Virus record (IMG/VR): IMGVR_UViG_3300011445_000056
Coordinates: 1 to 32,093 of that record
Strand: one strand, 5' to 3'
DNA: 32,093 nt
Origin: a virus
Numbering within the stretch: the first letter of the stretch is position 1; every line of letters begins with the position of its first letter. Shown here in pieces: positions 22,797-28,659 of the stretch. Position numbers and translations under genes: made by a program. Below the pieces are notes generated by a model, which made no database searches, was not told the origin of the DNA, and saw only the letters and a program-made list of their open reading frames with translations.

Positions 22797-23177
22797 TCAG
22801 GCCTCCTTGCGGATCACCACGGTCAATGGCCCGCCACCCTCGCCGACCTGCTCCTGGCGGGACAGCTTGGGCGCTGCGAAGTCAGCGAGGTGCCCCAGGC
22901 GCGTGAGCGCACCAGCGGGGTCAGCGGGCCTGCCCGCCATGATCACTTGGCCCTTGGCGTTGAGCTTGTCGGGCGTGCCCTCTGCGACCTGCCGCAGCCA
23001 CAGGGCGACGTTCTCGCGGTTGTCATCGAGCAGGCGCTGCACCGTGACGCGGAACTCCTGCGTGACCTTGTTGGGCACGCCCTTGACCCGCCCCTTGCCC
23101 GCGTTGGGAGGCTTGCGCCTGGGCGTTTCAACAGCAGGCACCAGCACTTTGCTGGCCTTGTCAAGGACTTTCGGCAT
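22797..23177 (-). CDS. Terminase small subunit (putative)
   Basis: A 126-aa protein with start at ATG 23177. The N-terminus is basic and Lys/Arg/Pro-rich, with GKGRVKGVPNKVTQEFRVTV (residues of about 27-46), a pattern common to small-terminase-like phage proteins that begin G-R-x-K-G-x-x-N-K. A helical VQRLLDDNRENVALWLRQVA segment and LTRLGHLADFAAPKLSRQEQ follow. The end is GGGPLTVVIRKEA. It would recognise phage DNA and stimulate TerL. It is the first gene of the virion operon. The start is unusual: a TACACT box lies only 5 bases upstream and no SD is evident, so the transcript may be leaderless. Confidence 0.65.
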   Translation of the reverse strand: MPKVLDKASKVLVPAVETPRRKPPNAGKGRVKGVPNKVTQEFRVTVQRLLDDNRENVALWLRQVAEGTPDKLNAKGQVIMAGRPADPAGALTRLGHLADFAAPKLSRQEQVGEGGGPLTVVIRKEA

Positions 23178-23345
23178 GCCGCAGTGTAGCCCTCTGCGGG
23201 CCACGCCGTCGAGCGCTGGACGACGACGGGCTCGCGTGCGCGGGCGCTCGCGCACATGCGATCTATATATATTTAATGTCCTTATGTCCCTATAGAGGGC
23301 CCTACGAACAAGACAAGAGGACCGCAGACCTACATAGACCCCCTC
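23178..23345. promoter_or_regulatory. Intergenic control region upstream of the virion operon
   Basis: There is no gene in these 168 bases. It is split between a G+C-rich part next to the small terminase and an AT-rich stretch (CTATATATATTTAATG, 23263-23278) that is unique in the window. Adjacent direct repeats ATGTCCTT and ATGTCCCT lie at about 23276-23291, then the palindrome AGGGCCCT. The layout looks like an operator or entry site for RNA polymerase serving the minus strand, but no textbook promoter is clear in the AT-rich part. Confidence 0.5.
23183..23212 (-). promoter_or_regulatory. Candidate minus-strand promoter for the virion operon
   Basis: Read on the minus strand: TCGACG, 18 bases, then GGGC-TACACT as last spacer bases and -10. 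This matches the spacing and GGGCTAYAYT core of the four plus-strand promoters. Only 5 bases separate the box from the ATG at 23177. Confidence 0.4.
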
Positions 23346-23612
23346 TCAAACGGGGCGTTTTTTCGCCAGCTTCAGGCCGTGGGCAAGCTGCCTGTCGTAG
23401 GCCTGCCTGCTCGCCACCGTGACGCAGTACGGTGGGTACTTCTTGATGCGCGCCGCCCGTTCGCTAGTCTTGGCCTGCGAGGCCACCCGGGCCTTGATGG
23501 CCTCGACCAGCACCCGGTGTGAGGCCTGGGCCGTCTTGATGACGTCGGCCAGCGCCGCTTCCTGCTTACGCATGTTGGACAGGTTCGTGTCCAGATTCGG
23601 GGTCAATTTCAC
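23346..23612 (-). CDS. Small basic hypothetical protein, isolated minus-strand gene
   Basis: An 88-aa protein from a GTG with GGAG 6 bases upstream (the only clear SD). It is basic (pI high by composition), with a helical N-terminal half (NMRKQEAALADVIKTAQASH) and a C-terminal part KTSERAARIKKYPPYCVTVA ending in KLAKKRPV. It lies alone between the virion-operon control region and the divergent early promoter, a location where regulators or small early proteins are common. No domain is recognised. A TATACT box at 23642-23647 on the minus strand, 30 bases upstream of the start, may be its -10. Confidence 0.6.
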   Translation of the reverse strand: MKLTPNLDTNLSNMRKQEAALADVIKTAQASHRVLVEAIKARVASQAKTSERAARIKKYPPYCVTVASRQAYDRQLAHGLKLAKKRPV

Positions 23613-23673
23613 GGTAGGCTCCAGTCAATTTGTGGGCCATCAGTATACCACCCACTTATTTGTGAAATAGTGC

Positions 23674-23703
23674 TTGCGCCGCCTTGAACATCCGGGCTAC
23701 ACT
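23674..23703 (+). promoter_or_regulatory. Early promoter P1
   Basis: TTGCGC, an 18-base spacer ending CCGGGC, then TACACT. It is the first of four look-alike promoters in the plus-strand region and would start about 27 bases before the ATG of the putative DNA-binding gene. It faces away from the minus-strand gene at 23346-23612. Confidence 0.65.
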
Positions 23704-23736
23704 ACGTGCGACGGATCAACAAACAAGGTACTGCAA

Positions 23737-24093
23737 ATGAACACCGCCCCCGCCCTGCTCGACACTGCCGCAGTCGCCGCCCCCGCCAAGAAGGGCCGCC
23801 CCGCCAAGCACGCCGACGCAGCCGCCCGCCAGCGCGCCTTCCGCGCCGCCAACAAGCTCAAGACCCTGCGCCTGGACGGCAAGGCCGCTGCCACCATCGC
23901 CAAGCTCGCCGCCGACTTCGACACCGACGAGACGCATGTCGTCAACAACCTGATCCGCTTCGCCCTGGCGAACCGCAACTGGATGTCCACCGGCATCGGC
24001 GGCTGGGCCATCAAGGACATGCGCGCCACCAGCGGCAAGCGCGAAGCCCCCGCCGAGCGCGACGACTCCCTCGATTCCTTCTCCCTCGCCTGA
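23737..24093 (+). CDS. Putative DNA-binding regulator (basic, RHH-like)
   Basis: A 118-aa protein. ATG 23737 is chosen because it is the first start after promoter P1; the open frame extends upstream into the promoter. The N-terminal Ala/Pro region precedes KKGRPAKHADAAARQRAFRA (residues of about 18-37), a basic stretch common to phage-encoded regulators that continue with a ribbon-helix-helix-like fold: TLRLDGKAAATIAKLAADFD then DETHVVNNLIRFALANRNWM (about 46-90). The beta-helix-helix spacing fits RHH. It is the first gene of the early operon, a position often taken by a transcriptional regulator. The RHH assignment is inferred from pattern only. Confidence 0.6.
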   Translation: MNTAPALLDTAAVAAPAKKGRPAKHADAAARQRAFRAANKLKTLRLDGKAAATIAKLAADFDTDETHVVNNLIRFALANRNWMSTGIGGWAIKDMRATSGKREAPAERDDSLDSFSLA

Positions 24094-24113
24094 TCACCCC
24101 CAAGGAACCCACC

Positions 24114-24335
24114 ATGGCCCTCACCTTCGTCACCACCGCCAGCGCCCCCTTCGTCAACTACTTCGGCAAGACCACCCGCAACCACGGCGTCACCCTGTAC
24201 CGCGACGGTGCCTACGTTGACAACTACGTCTGCGAGTCGGCCCGCCAAGCCAAGGCCATCGGGCAGGCCTGGGTCGAGCAGAACGACGCCGACCCCCGCA
24301 TCTCCCTGACCCTGACCAAGACCCTGATGGGCTGA
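24114..24335 (+). CDS. Small hypothetical early protein
   Basis: A 73-aa protein with AAGGA 9 bases before the ATG. Mixed alpha/beta pattern: LTFVTTASAPFVNYFGKTTR, HGVTLYRDGAYVDNYVCESA, then a helix AKAIGQAWVEQN. No family recognised. It is the second gene in the P1 operon, followed by a dispersed motif copy 5 bases after its stop. Confidence 0.65.
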   Translation: MALTFVTTASAPFVNYFGKTTRNHGVTLYRDGAYVDNYVCESARQAKAIGQAWVEQNDADPRISLTLTKTLMG

Positions 24336-24340
24336 CCATC

Positions 24341-24348
24341 GTTTACAC
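24341..24348 (+). repeat. CGTTTACACG-family copy in early intergenic gap
   Basis: CGTTTACACG lies in the 44-base gap between the genes at 24114-24335 and 24380-24652, shortly after the stop codon. It is one of six copies that fall outside coding sequence. Confidence 0.8.
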
Positions 24349-24379
24349 GCCAACCACCAACCCCGAGGAACACACCACC

Positions 24380-24652
24380 ATGAACCGCAACTACCCCGTC
24401 GGCGCCCGCGTCCGCAGCTACGACTTCCCCACCCGCGTCGATTGCTACATCGAGGGCCGCGTCCTGGCCGTCAACGACTTCCAGTACCGCATCCAGGTCG
24501 ATACCGTCGTCATCGAGGGCCAGCCCAAGCCCACCGACGGCACCCGTGTCGTCACGCCCCCGGTGAACGGCCTGGAGGGCATGTACGGCCCCACGCACGG
24601 CGTCGTGCTGGCCGACCAGGACGTCTTCCACGCCGCCGCGATCCCCCGGTAG
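24380..24652 (+). CDS. Small hypothetical early protein
   Basis: A 90-aa protein with GAGGAA upstream. The sequence is beta-rich: YPVGARVRSYDFPTRVDCYI, EGRVLAVNDFQYRIQVDTVV, TRVVTPPVNGLEGMYGPTHG. The arrangement suggests a small SH3-like barrel, but no named domain was recognised. It belongs to the P1 operon. Confidence 0.65.
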   Translation: MNRNYPVGARVRSYDFPTRVDCYIEGRVLAVNDFQYRIQVDTVVIEGQPKPTDGTRVVTPPVNGLEGMYGPTHGVVLADQDVFHAAAIPR

Positions 24653-24683
24653 CCACCGACCCCCAGGCTCCAATCCATCCCCA

Positions 24684-24702
24684 TTTCGTTACGGAGAATT
24701 GC
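24684..24702 (+). repeat. TTTCGTTAC repeat family, copy supplying an SD
   Basis: TTTCGTTACGGAGAATTGC precedes the ATG at 24704 by one base, and its GGAG acts as the SD. The same sequence recurs at 28390 and, slightly shorter, at 30160. Confidence 0.8.
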
Positions 24703-24703
24703 A

Positions 24704-24976
24704 ATGCTGACCACCCCCAAGACCCCGCACGCCCTGCGCCCCGGCGATCTTGTCCACCATCACGGCGGCGTCTTCCTGATCGTCTCCGACCCCGTCGAGT
24801 CCCAGACCCACCGGCCCGAGGGCTACTGGCCCCAGGCGGGCATAGGCCCATCGGCCTGCGTCGTCGCCAGGGGCGTGTGCCTGACCGGCACCGTGCCCGG
24901 CTACTTCGCCCCCGGCAGCGACTGGTCATTCCAGGGCAACCACCTCGCCACGTACCGGGTCCAGGTGACAGCATGA
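24704..24976 (+). CDS. Small conserved early phage protein, unknown
   Basis: A 90-aa protein. The segment LRPGDLVHHHGGVFLIVSDP (residues of about 11-30) and the later GPSACVVARGVCLTGTVPGY, then SDWSFQGNHLATYRV, recall small phage proteins of unknown role found in early regions. Beta-rich. The SD lies inside the TTTCGTTAC repeat. Its TGA overlaps the next ATG (ATGA). Confidence 0.65.
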   Translation: MLTTPKTPHALRPGDLVHHHGGVFLIVSDPVESQTHRPEGYWPQAGIGPSACVVARGVCLTGTVPGYFAPGSDWSFQGNHLATYRVQVTA

Positions 24977-25140
24977 CCATCGTCATCGACGCGGGCTCGA
25001 TCCTGTCAGCCCTGGGCTGGCTGGCCCTGGGAGGCGTAGGCATCGGCGCCCTGTTCATGGTGCCCATCGCCATTGTCAAGGCCATCAACACCCTGGCCTG
25101 TGCCATGCATTGGCTTGGGACCGGCGAATGGCCCACTTGA
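24973..25140 (+). CDS. 55-aa membrane micro-protein
   Basis: The ATG overlaps the upstream TGA. The N-terminal two thirds are hydrophobic (ILSALGWLALGGVGIGALFM, then VPIAIVKAINTLACAM), consistent with one or two membrane passes; the tail is short. Its TGA lies within the -35 box of promoter P2. Function unknown; a small membrane effector is possible. Confidence 0.6.
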   Translation: MTIVIDAGSILSALGWLALGGVGIGALFMVPIAIVKAINTLACAMHWLGTGEWPT

Positions 25141-25166
25141 CAGCCTTCCAAGCCCCGGGCTACAAT
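25137..25166 (+). promoter_or_regulatory. Early promoter P2
   Basis: TTGACA, 18 bases ending CCCGGGC, then TACAAT. The -35 contains the stop codon of the preceding gene. It drives the DUF6011-type gene and the chain of small ORFs after it. Confidence 0.75.
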
Positions 25167-25198
25167 CGCATCGTTCGTTCAACACACCGGAGATTCTG

Positions 25199-25903
25199 AT
25201 GTCCTTCAACCCCGCCAACTTCCCCTTCACCATGCCCGCCCTGGCCGTGCCCGGCATAGACCGCACCGCCGCCCGCGCCCACGGCGCCGTCGATGACGTT
25301 CTAGCCAAGGCCGTCGCCGCCCAGCGCGAGACGGCCGACATGGTGCAGTCCCTGCGCGACGCGGCGAGCCGATTTGAACTGCGCGGCCAGACCAACAACA
25401 TGCTGACCTGCAAGGACTTGGCCTCCAAGCTGGCCCACTACGGCAGCTTCGCCAGCGACAAGCAGGCTGGCTACGCCAAGCAACTGGTCGAATGGAGCAA
25501 GCCCCAGGCCGAGGCCCCCGCCGCTGCGAAGCCCCAGGCTCCTGCCGCCGTCGTGCTGCCCAAGCTGTTCGACCTGATGCAGCGCCTGAGCAAGCTCACC
25601 ATCGGCCAGATCACCATCGCCCGCAAGAACCAGGACAGCCTGTGCTGGGTCAAGTACGACCTGCATAGCGGCGTGATCGGCAAGATCGAGAACGGCGTGC
25701 TGCACATCTTCAAGCACCGCATCCCGGCTGGCACCAACGGTGCCAACGTCGTGGCCGAACTGCTGAAGATCGAGGCTGACCCCGAAGCCGCCGCCGTCCT
25801 GCACGGCAAGGCCAGCGGGCGCTGCGCGGTCTGCTCGCGTGACCTGACCGACCCCGAGAGCATCGAGCGCGGCATCGGCCCCGTCTGTGCCGAGAGGTTC
25901 TGA
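25199..25903 (+). CDS. DUF6011-type protein with C-terminal Cys-rich motif
   Basis: A 234-aa protein with GGAG 7 bases before ATG 25199. The N-terminal half is helical and Ala-rich (AAQRETADMVQSLRDAASRF), then KQLVEWSKPQAEAPAAAKP as a linker (about 90-110). A beta-rich middle follows (QDSLCWVKYDLHSGVIGKIE). The C-terminal 26 residues are GRCAVCSRDLTDPESIERGI then GPVCAERF, which is the DUF6011 signature, a small zinc-ribbon-like motif of unknown role seen in phage and plasmid early proteins. It is the first gene after P2 and is followed at 2 bases by the next gene. Confidence 0.75.
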   Translation: MSFNPANFPFTMPALAVPGIDRTAARAHGAVDDVLAKAVAAQRETADMVQSLRDAASRFELRGQTNNMLTCKDLASKLAHYGSFASDKQAGYAKQLVEWSKPQAEAPAAAKPQAPAAVVLPKLFDLMQRLSKLTIGQITIARKNQDSLCWVKYDLHSGVIGKIENGVLHIFKHRIPAGTNGANVVAELLKIEADPEAAAVLHGKASGRCAVCSRDLTDPESIERGIGPVCAERF

Positions 25904-25905
25904 GC

Positions 25906-26199
25906 ATGACCCCCGCCGCCACCCTGGCGGTGGCCTGGGCCCTCGTGGGCCCGGTCACCGCCACCCCGCACGCCGCCGTGTCGCTGACCACCGAGCAGCG
26001 CCTCGTGTACGTGATGGCCGTCGAATGCCGCAGGGGCATCGGCTGGCTGTACCTGTCCGACAGGCACCAGGACGGCGCCTACAGGGACGCCTTCTACGCC
26101 CTGGGCGCCAAGGATCACGCCAGCGTGATCGCCGCCACCCTCTGCAAGAGTTTCACCACCACGGGCTACCAGCCCATCTTCCAAGGAGCATCGCAGTGA
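25906..26199 (+). CDS. Small hypothetical protein with hydrophobic N-terminus
   Basis: A 97-aa protein with its ATG 2 bases after the upstream TGA. The first 20 residues are hydrophobic (AATLAVAWALVGPVTATPHA) and could be a weak signal peptide or membrane anchor; the rest is mixed, with CRRGIGWLYLSDRHQDGAYR and CKSFTTTGYQPIF. No family recognised. Its stop overlaps the next GTG. Confidence 0.6.
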   Translation: MTPAATLAVAWALVGPVTATPHAAVSLTTEQRLVYVMAVECRRGIGWLYLSDRHQDGAYRDAFYALGAKDHASVIAATLCKSFTTTGYQPIFQGASQ

Positions 26200-26501
26200 A
26201 CAAACCGCAAGAGCAACGCATCGCCGAGGGCGAAGACCACGGCCCCGGCCAGGAGGCCAACGCGGCCCTCAAGGCCGGGGCCAAGGCCCTCACCGACGTC
26301 CTGACAGCCCAGGGCATCACGGGCGCCATCTACCTGATCGCCGTCGTCCTGCCCAAGCACGAGCAGGGCCACGACGTCATCCGGCTGGCCTCCAACCTGA
26401 CTCGCCGCGACGATCTGCACGGCCTGATCCACCACCTCGCCGACAGCCTGCACATGAACACCGGCCCGGCCATCGACCTGTCCGACAAGGGAGGGCACTG
26501 A
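26196..26501 (+). CDS. Small helical hypothetical protein
   Basis: A 101-aa protein from a GTG overlapping the previous TGA, with AAGGAG 8 bases upstream. Helical: QEANAALKAGAKALTDVLTA, a central hydrophobic GAIYLIAVVLPKHEQGHDVI, then LASNLTRRDDLHGLIHHLAD. No family recognised. Confidence 0.6.
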   Translation: MNKPQEQRIAEGEDHGPGQEANAALKAGAKALTDVLTAQGITGAIYLIAVVLPKHEQGHDVIRLASNLTRRDDLHGLIHHLADSLHMNTGPAIDLSDKGGH

Positions 26502-26502
26502 G

Positions 26503-26748
26503 ATGCCTGTCATCGTCACCATCGCCAGCCCCGTGCTGGAGAACCTCAAGGCCTGCGAGCGTGCATGGCACGCCGTGACCGACGCCCTGCTCATCGGCAA
26601 CCCCGACTTCCTGCAAGGCCCGGGCACCGGCATCGACTGCGCCGTGCGCGAGATTGCCCGGCTGCAACGGGCCGACGCGCTCGCCAGGAAGATGACCGAC
26701 GCCGTGGGCCGCGCCGCCGCCATCGCCACGATGGGGACCGACGCATGA
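26503..26748 (+). CDS. Small helical hypothetical protein
   Basis: An 81-aa protein preceded by GGAG. Helical segments VLENLKACERAWHAVTDALL and DCAVREIARLQRADALARKM. No family recognised. Its stop overlaps the next ATG by ATGA. Confidence 0.6.
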   Translation: MPVIVTIASPVLENLKACERAWHAVTDALLIGNPDFLQGPGTGIDCAVREIARLQRADALARKMTDAVGRAAAIATMGTDA

Positions 26749-26987
26749 TCCCCGTCCTTCCCGCCTTCAAGGGCAGCATCCAGCCCGAGCCCGGCAGGGC
26801 CCTGCTCGACGCCCGCTTCTGCCGCATCATCATCGCCGTGTTGCTGCTTCGCAACGGGGGCCAGTCGGCCACGATCACCCAGGCCGACCTGGACGCCGTC
26901 GTCGGGCTCCAGGTGATGGAGGGTGGCGACGCCCAGGGCAACTTCATCGTGGGCCTGCGGAACCCGCCCACGGGGGTGCGGCAATGA
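26745..26987 (+). CDS. Small hypothetical protein
   Basis: An 80-aa protein starting in an ATGA overlap. The middle is hydrophobic (ARFCRIIIAVLLLRNGGQSA), then TITQADLDAVVGLQVMEGGD and a short strand NFIVGLRNPP. It may be soluble with a buried helix. No family recognised. Confidence 0.55.
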   Translation: MIPVLPAFKGSIQPEPGRALLDARFCRIIIAVLLLRNGGQSATITQADLDAVVGLQVMEGGDAQGNFIVGLRNPPTGVRQ

Positions 26988-27322
26988 CCCGCGCCGCCGA
27001 CGCCGTAGAACGCGCCAGGAGGCGCGAAATCGCCAAGGAGGTAGCCGAGGTAGCCAACGAGCGCCAGAGGGTCGCCACGGCCCTGGCAGACCCATCCACG
27101 GCCCTTCGCAAGCTCAAGGAGCGCACCCGCCAGCGCATGAGGAACCTGCGCGACCCGAAGTGGGGCCCGGCCCGGCGCTTCCCCGACTTCGTGGCCGGGA
27201 TGTCAACGAGCACTTACATCGCACTTTTCCAGTCGATGAATGCCAGCGGCATGGGCGACGTCCACCCGCTGACGTTCGACTTCAGGACGGCGGGCCCGGC
27301 CCCCTGGGAAGGCCAGCCATGA
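26984..27322 (+). CDS. Small basic helical protein
   Basis: A 112-aa protein from an ATGA overlap. The N-terminal 60 residues are highly charged and helical (VERARRREIAKEVAEVANER; KLKERTRQRMRNLRD), which suggests a coiled coil or nucleic-acid contact. The end is neutral (DVHPLTFDFRTAGPAPWEG). Function unknown. Confidence 0.6.
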   Translation: MTRAADAVERARRREIAKEVAEVANERQRVATALADPSTALRKLKERTRQRMRNLRDPKWGPARRFPDFVAGMSTSTYIALFQSMNASGMGDVHPLTFDFRTAGPAPWEGQP

Positions 27323-27468
27323 CTGAACTCTGGTGGATCGTCCTGCTCGCCGTCGGCTGCGTCATCAGCTTCGGCGTGGGCTACATCCGGGGCGCCGTGG
27401 ACGCCACTGACCGCTGCGCCAAGCGCGTGGCCGAACTGATGCACAACATGAGGAAGCCACTGCCGTGA
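27319..27468 (+). CDS. 49-aa membrane micro-protein
   Basis: ATGA overlap with the previous gene. One N-terminal membrane helix (WWIVLLAVGCVISFGVGYI), then GAVDATDRCAKRVAEL. The G-A-x-D-A-x-D-R segment after the helix recurs in the gene at 27677-27844. This looks like a diverged pair. Function unknown. Confidence 0.6.
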   Translation: MTELWWIVLLAVGCVISFGVGYIRGAVDATDRCAKRVAELMHNMRKPLP

Positions 27469-27680
27469 CCAACAAGACCCTTCGCTGCCCGCTGTACGAC
27501 AGCGACATCGACATGATGTACCGCACGGGCGGCAGCTTCGCCCAGGCCATCGCCACCGCCTACACCCGGGCCGACAGCATCAACAAGGCCAAGCTGCGCG
27601 CTGGCCTGCCGGAACTTTTCGGCAGGTACGAGCACCTCTACGCCGCCTACATGGTGGCCTACAACGAGAGGCGCGCATGA
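27465..27680 (+). CDS. Small hypothetical protein
   Basis: A 71-aa protein from a GTG overlapping the previous TGA. Helical (GGSFAQAIATAYTRADSINK; FGRYEHLYAAYMVAYNE). No family recognised. Lies between the two related membrane micro-proteins. Confidence 0.55.
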   Translation: MTNKTLRCPLYDSDIDMMYRTGGSFAQAIATAYTRADSINKAKLRAGLPELFGRYEHLYAAYMVAYNERRA

Positions 27681-27844
27681 GCACCGCCGTGCTGATCGGA
27701 GCGGCAGTCGGCGCCATCGTCGGCGCCCTGCTGTTCACCTGGGGCTGGTGCAGCGGCGCCAAGGACGCCGTGGACCGGGCCGACGCCCTGGCGAAGGCCG
27801 AGCGCAGCAAGTGGATCGCCGAGCAGGAGAGGTGGAAGCAATGA
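27677..27844 (+). CDS. 55-aa membrane micro-protein, related to 27319-27468
   Basis: ATGA overlap at both ends. The N-terminal helix (TAVLIGAAVGAIVGALLFTW) is followed by GAKDAVDRADALAKAERSKW. A helix then a soluble, charged coil resembles a small spanin- or Rz1-like layout, but no lipobox is present and the assignment is not supported further. Confidence 0.55.
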   Translation: MSTAVLIGAAVGAIVGALLFTWGWCSGAKDAVDRADALAKAERSKWIAEQERWKQ

Positions 27845-27999
27845 GAACCGACCCACGCATCGCCTGCGCCAACGGCCCCGAGCGTTGGCACTGGGCCTTC
27901 ATCCACGACGCCCTGGCGCACCCGCTGATGGCCCTCACGGGCTACAGCGGGTGGGCCCTGGCCTTCCACAACTACACCTCCAGGAGGGCATGGCCGTGA
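27841..27999 (+). CDS. 52-aa hypothetical protein
   Basis: ATGA overlap with the previous gene. Trp/His-rich: CANGPERWHWAFIHDALAHP, then ALTGYSGWALAFHNYTSRRA. No family recognised. Its stop lies within the likely GTG start of the next gene. Confidence 0.5.
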   Translation: MRTDPRIACANGPERWHWAFIHDALAHPLMALTGYSGWALAFHNYTSRRAWP

Positions 28000-28229
28000 C
28001 CCCGAGCACCAAGCCAGTCACCCGGCTGACGTCGGCCTACGTGCGTGACCAGGGCCTGCGGGCCGTCGTCGTCACGATCACCGGCAGCTTGATCGAGCTA
28101 CGCGCCAAGGGGCGCCGACAGGTCGAGGTGGTCGATGTCGTCAGCCTGTACTACCAGACCGTCAAGAACCGTGTAAACGCCGAGCGTCGGATCAAGAAGG
28201 CCGACAAGGCCAAGAGGCGGGTCAAGTGA
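27996..28229 (+). CDS. Small basic hypothetical protein
   Basis: A 77-aa protein. GTG 27996 has GGAGG 8 bases upstream and overlaps the previous stop (GTGA). An ATG at 27990 is an alternative but sits too close to the SD. It has strands AVVVTITGSLIELRAKGRRQ, then a helix VVSLYYQTVKNRVNAERRIK, and a Lys/Arg-rich tail. Basic, maybe nucleic-acid binding. It contains a GTGTAAAC copy at 28171. Confidence 0.6.
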   Translation: MTPSTKPVTRLTSAYVRDQGLRAVVVTITGSLIELRAKGRRQVEVVDVVSLYYQTVKNRVNAERRIKKADKAKRRVK

Positions 28230-28414
28230 GCAAGGCCACCGACCTGCAAGCCGCCGCCGAGGCCCACGCCCGGCTCCAGAAGGCCCTGAACGACTTCCAC
28301 GAGCGCCGATCCGACGAATGGACGCGGGCCTCGCTGGAGGCCATCAAGGCCGCTCAACGTCGGATGGCCCAGGCCTCCCCGCAGTCGAGTTTCGTTACGG
28401 AGAATTGCAAATGA
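28226..28414 (+). CDS. 62-aa helical protein ending in a repeat-encoded tail
   Basis: GTG start overlapping the upstream TGA. Helical throughout (LQAAAEAHARLQKALNDFHE; ASLEAIKAAQRRMAQAS). The last residues SFVTENCK are encoded by the TTTCGTTACGGAGAATTGC repeat, so the C-terminus has been shaped by the element. The stop overlaps the next ATG. Confidence 0.6.
   Translation: MSKATDLQAAAEAHARLQKALNDFHERRSDEWTRASLEAIKAAQRRMAQASPQSSFVTENCK
28390..28408 (+). repeat. TTTCGTTAC repeat family, copy inside a coding end
   Basis: Identical to the copy at 24684. It encodes the C-terminus of the gene at 28226-28414 and provides the GGAG SD for the ATG at 28411. Confidence 0.8.
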
Positions 28415-28605
28415 GCGCCAAGGACTTCAGCCAGATGGTCAAGCGTCTACGGGCCCAGGGCCTCATCACCGACGTCGTCAGGGGCGCCAAGCACCCGATC
28501 CTGATCCTGGCCGGTGGCGCCCGCTACACGATCCCCTGGACGCCGTCGGACTGGCGCGGCATCAAGAATGCCGAAAGTCACATAAAAAGGCTTGCACGAC
28601 GTTAA
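28411..28605 (+). CDS. 64-aa hypothetical protein
   Basis: ATGA overlap with the previous gene. A helix (KDFSQMVKRLRAQGLITDVV) is followed by strands KHPILILAGGARYTIPWTPS and a basic C-terminal helix (RGIKNAESHIKRLARR). The outline recalls small double-stranded-RNA-binding-like folds such as HicA, but the catalytic His is not placed as expected. Its stop lies in the spacer of promoter P3. Confidence 0.55.
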   Translation: MSAKDFSQMVKRLRAQGLITDVVRGAKHPILILAGGARYTIPWTPSDWRGIKNAESHIKRLARR

Positions 28606-28621
28606 AACCCTGGGCTACAAT
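28592..28621 (+). promoter_or_regulatory. Early promoter P3
   Basis: TTGCAC, 18 bases ending CCTGGGC, then TACAAT. It overlaps the end of the previous gene and would start transcription of the SprT-like gene. A CGTTTACACG-family copy (reverse) lies in the leader at 28639. Confidence 0.7.
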
Positions 28622-28638
28622 CGTGGCACGCAATCAGC

Positions 28639-28646
28639 GTGTAAAC
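28639..28646 (-). repeat. CGTTTACACG-family copy in the P3 leader
   Basis: GTGTAAAC lies between P3 and the AAGGAG SD of the SprT-like gene. A protein bound here would sit about 17 bases after the -10 box and could block transcription from P3. Confidence 0.75.
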
Positions 28647-28659
28647 AAGGAGATTGAGA

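Noticed and set aside
23284-23300. T7-type phage promoter around CCCTATAGAGGG
   Set aside because: Only the short CTATAG core resembles T7/SP6 promoters, the palindrome makes direction unclear, no second copy exists and no phage RNA polymerase gene is in the window.
27677-27844. Spanin/Rz-like lysis protein
   Set aside because: Membrane helix plus charged coil fits loosely, but there is no endolysin or holin nearby, no lipobox partner, and the coil is very short.
28411-28605. HicA-type toxin
   Set aside because: Size and helix-strand order are similar, but the catalytic G-S-H context is missing (KHPILIL instead) and there is no HicB partner.
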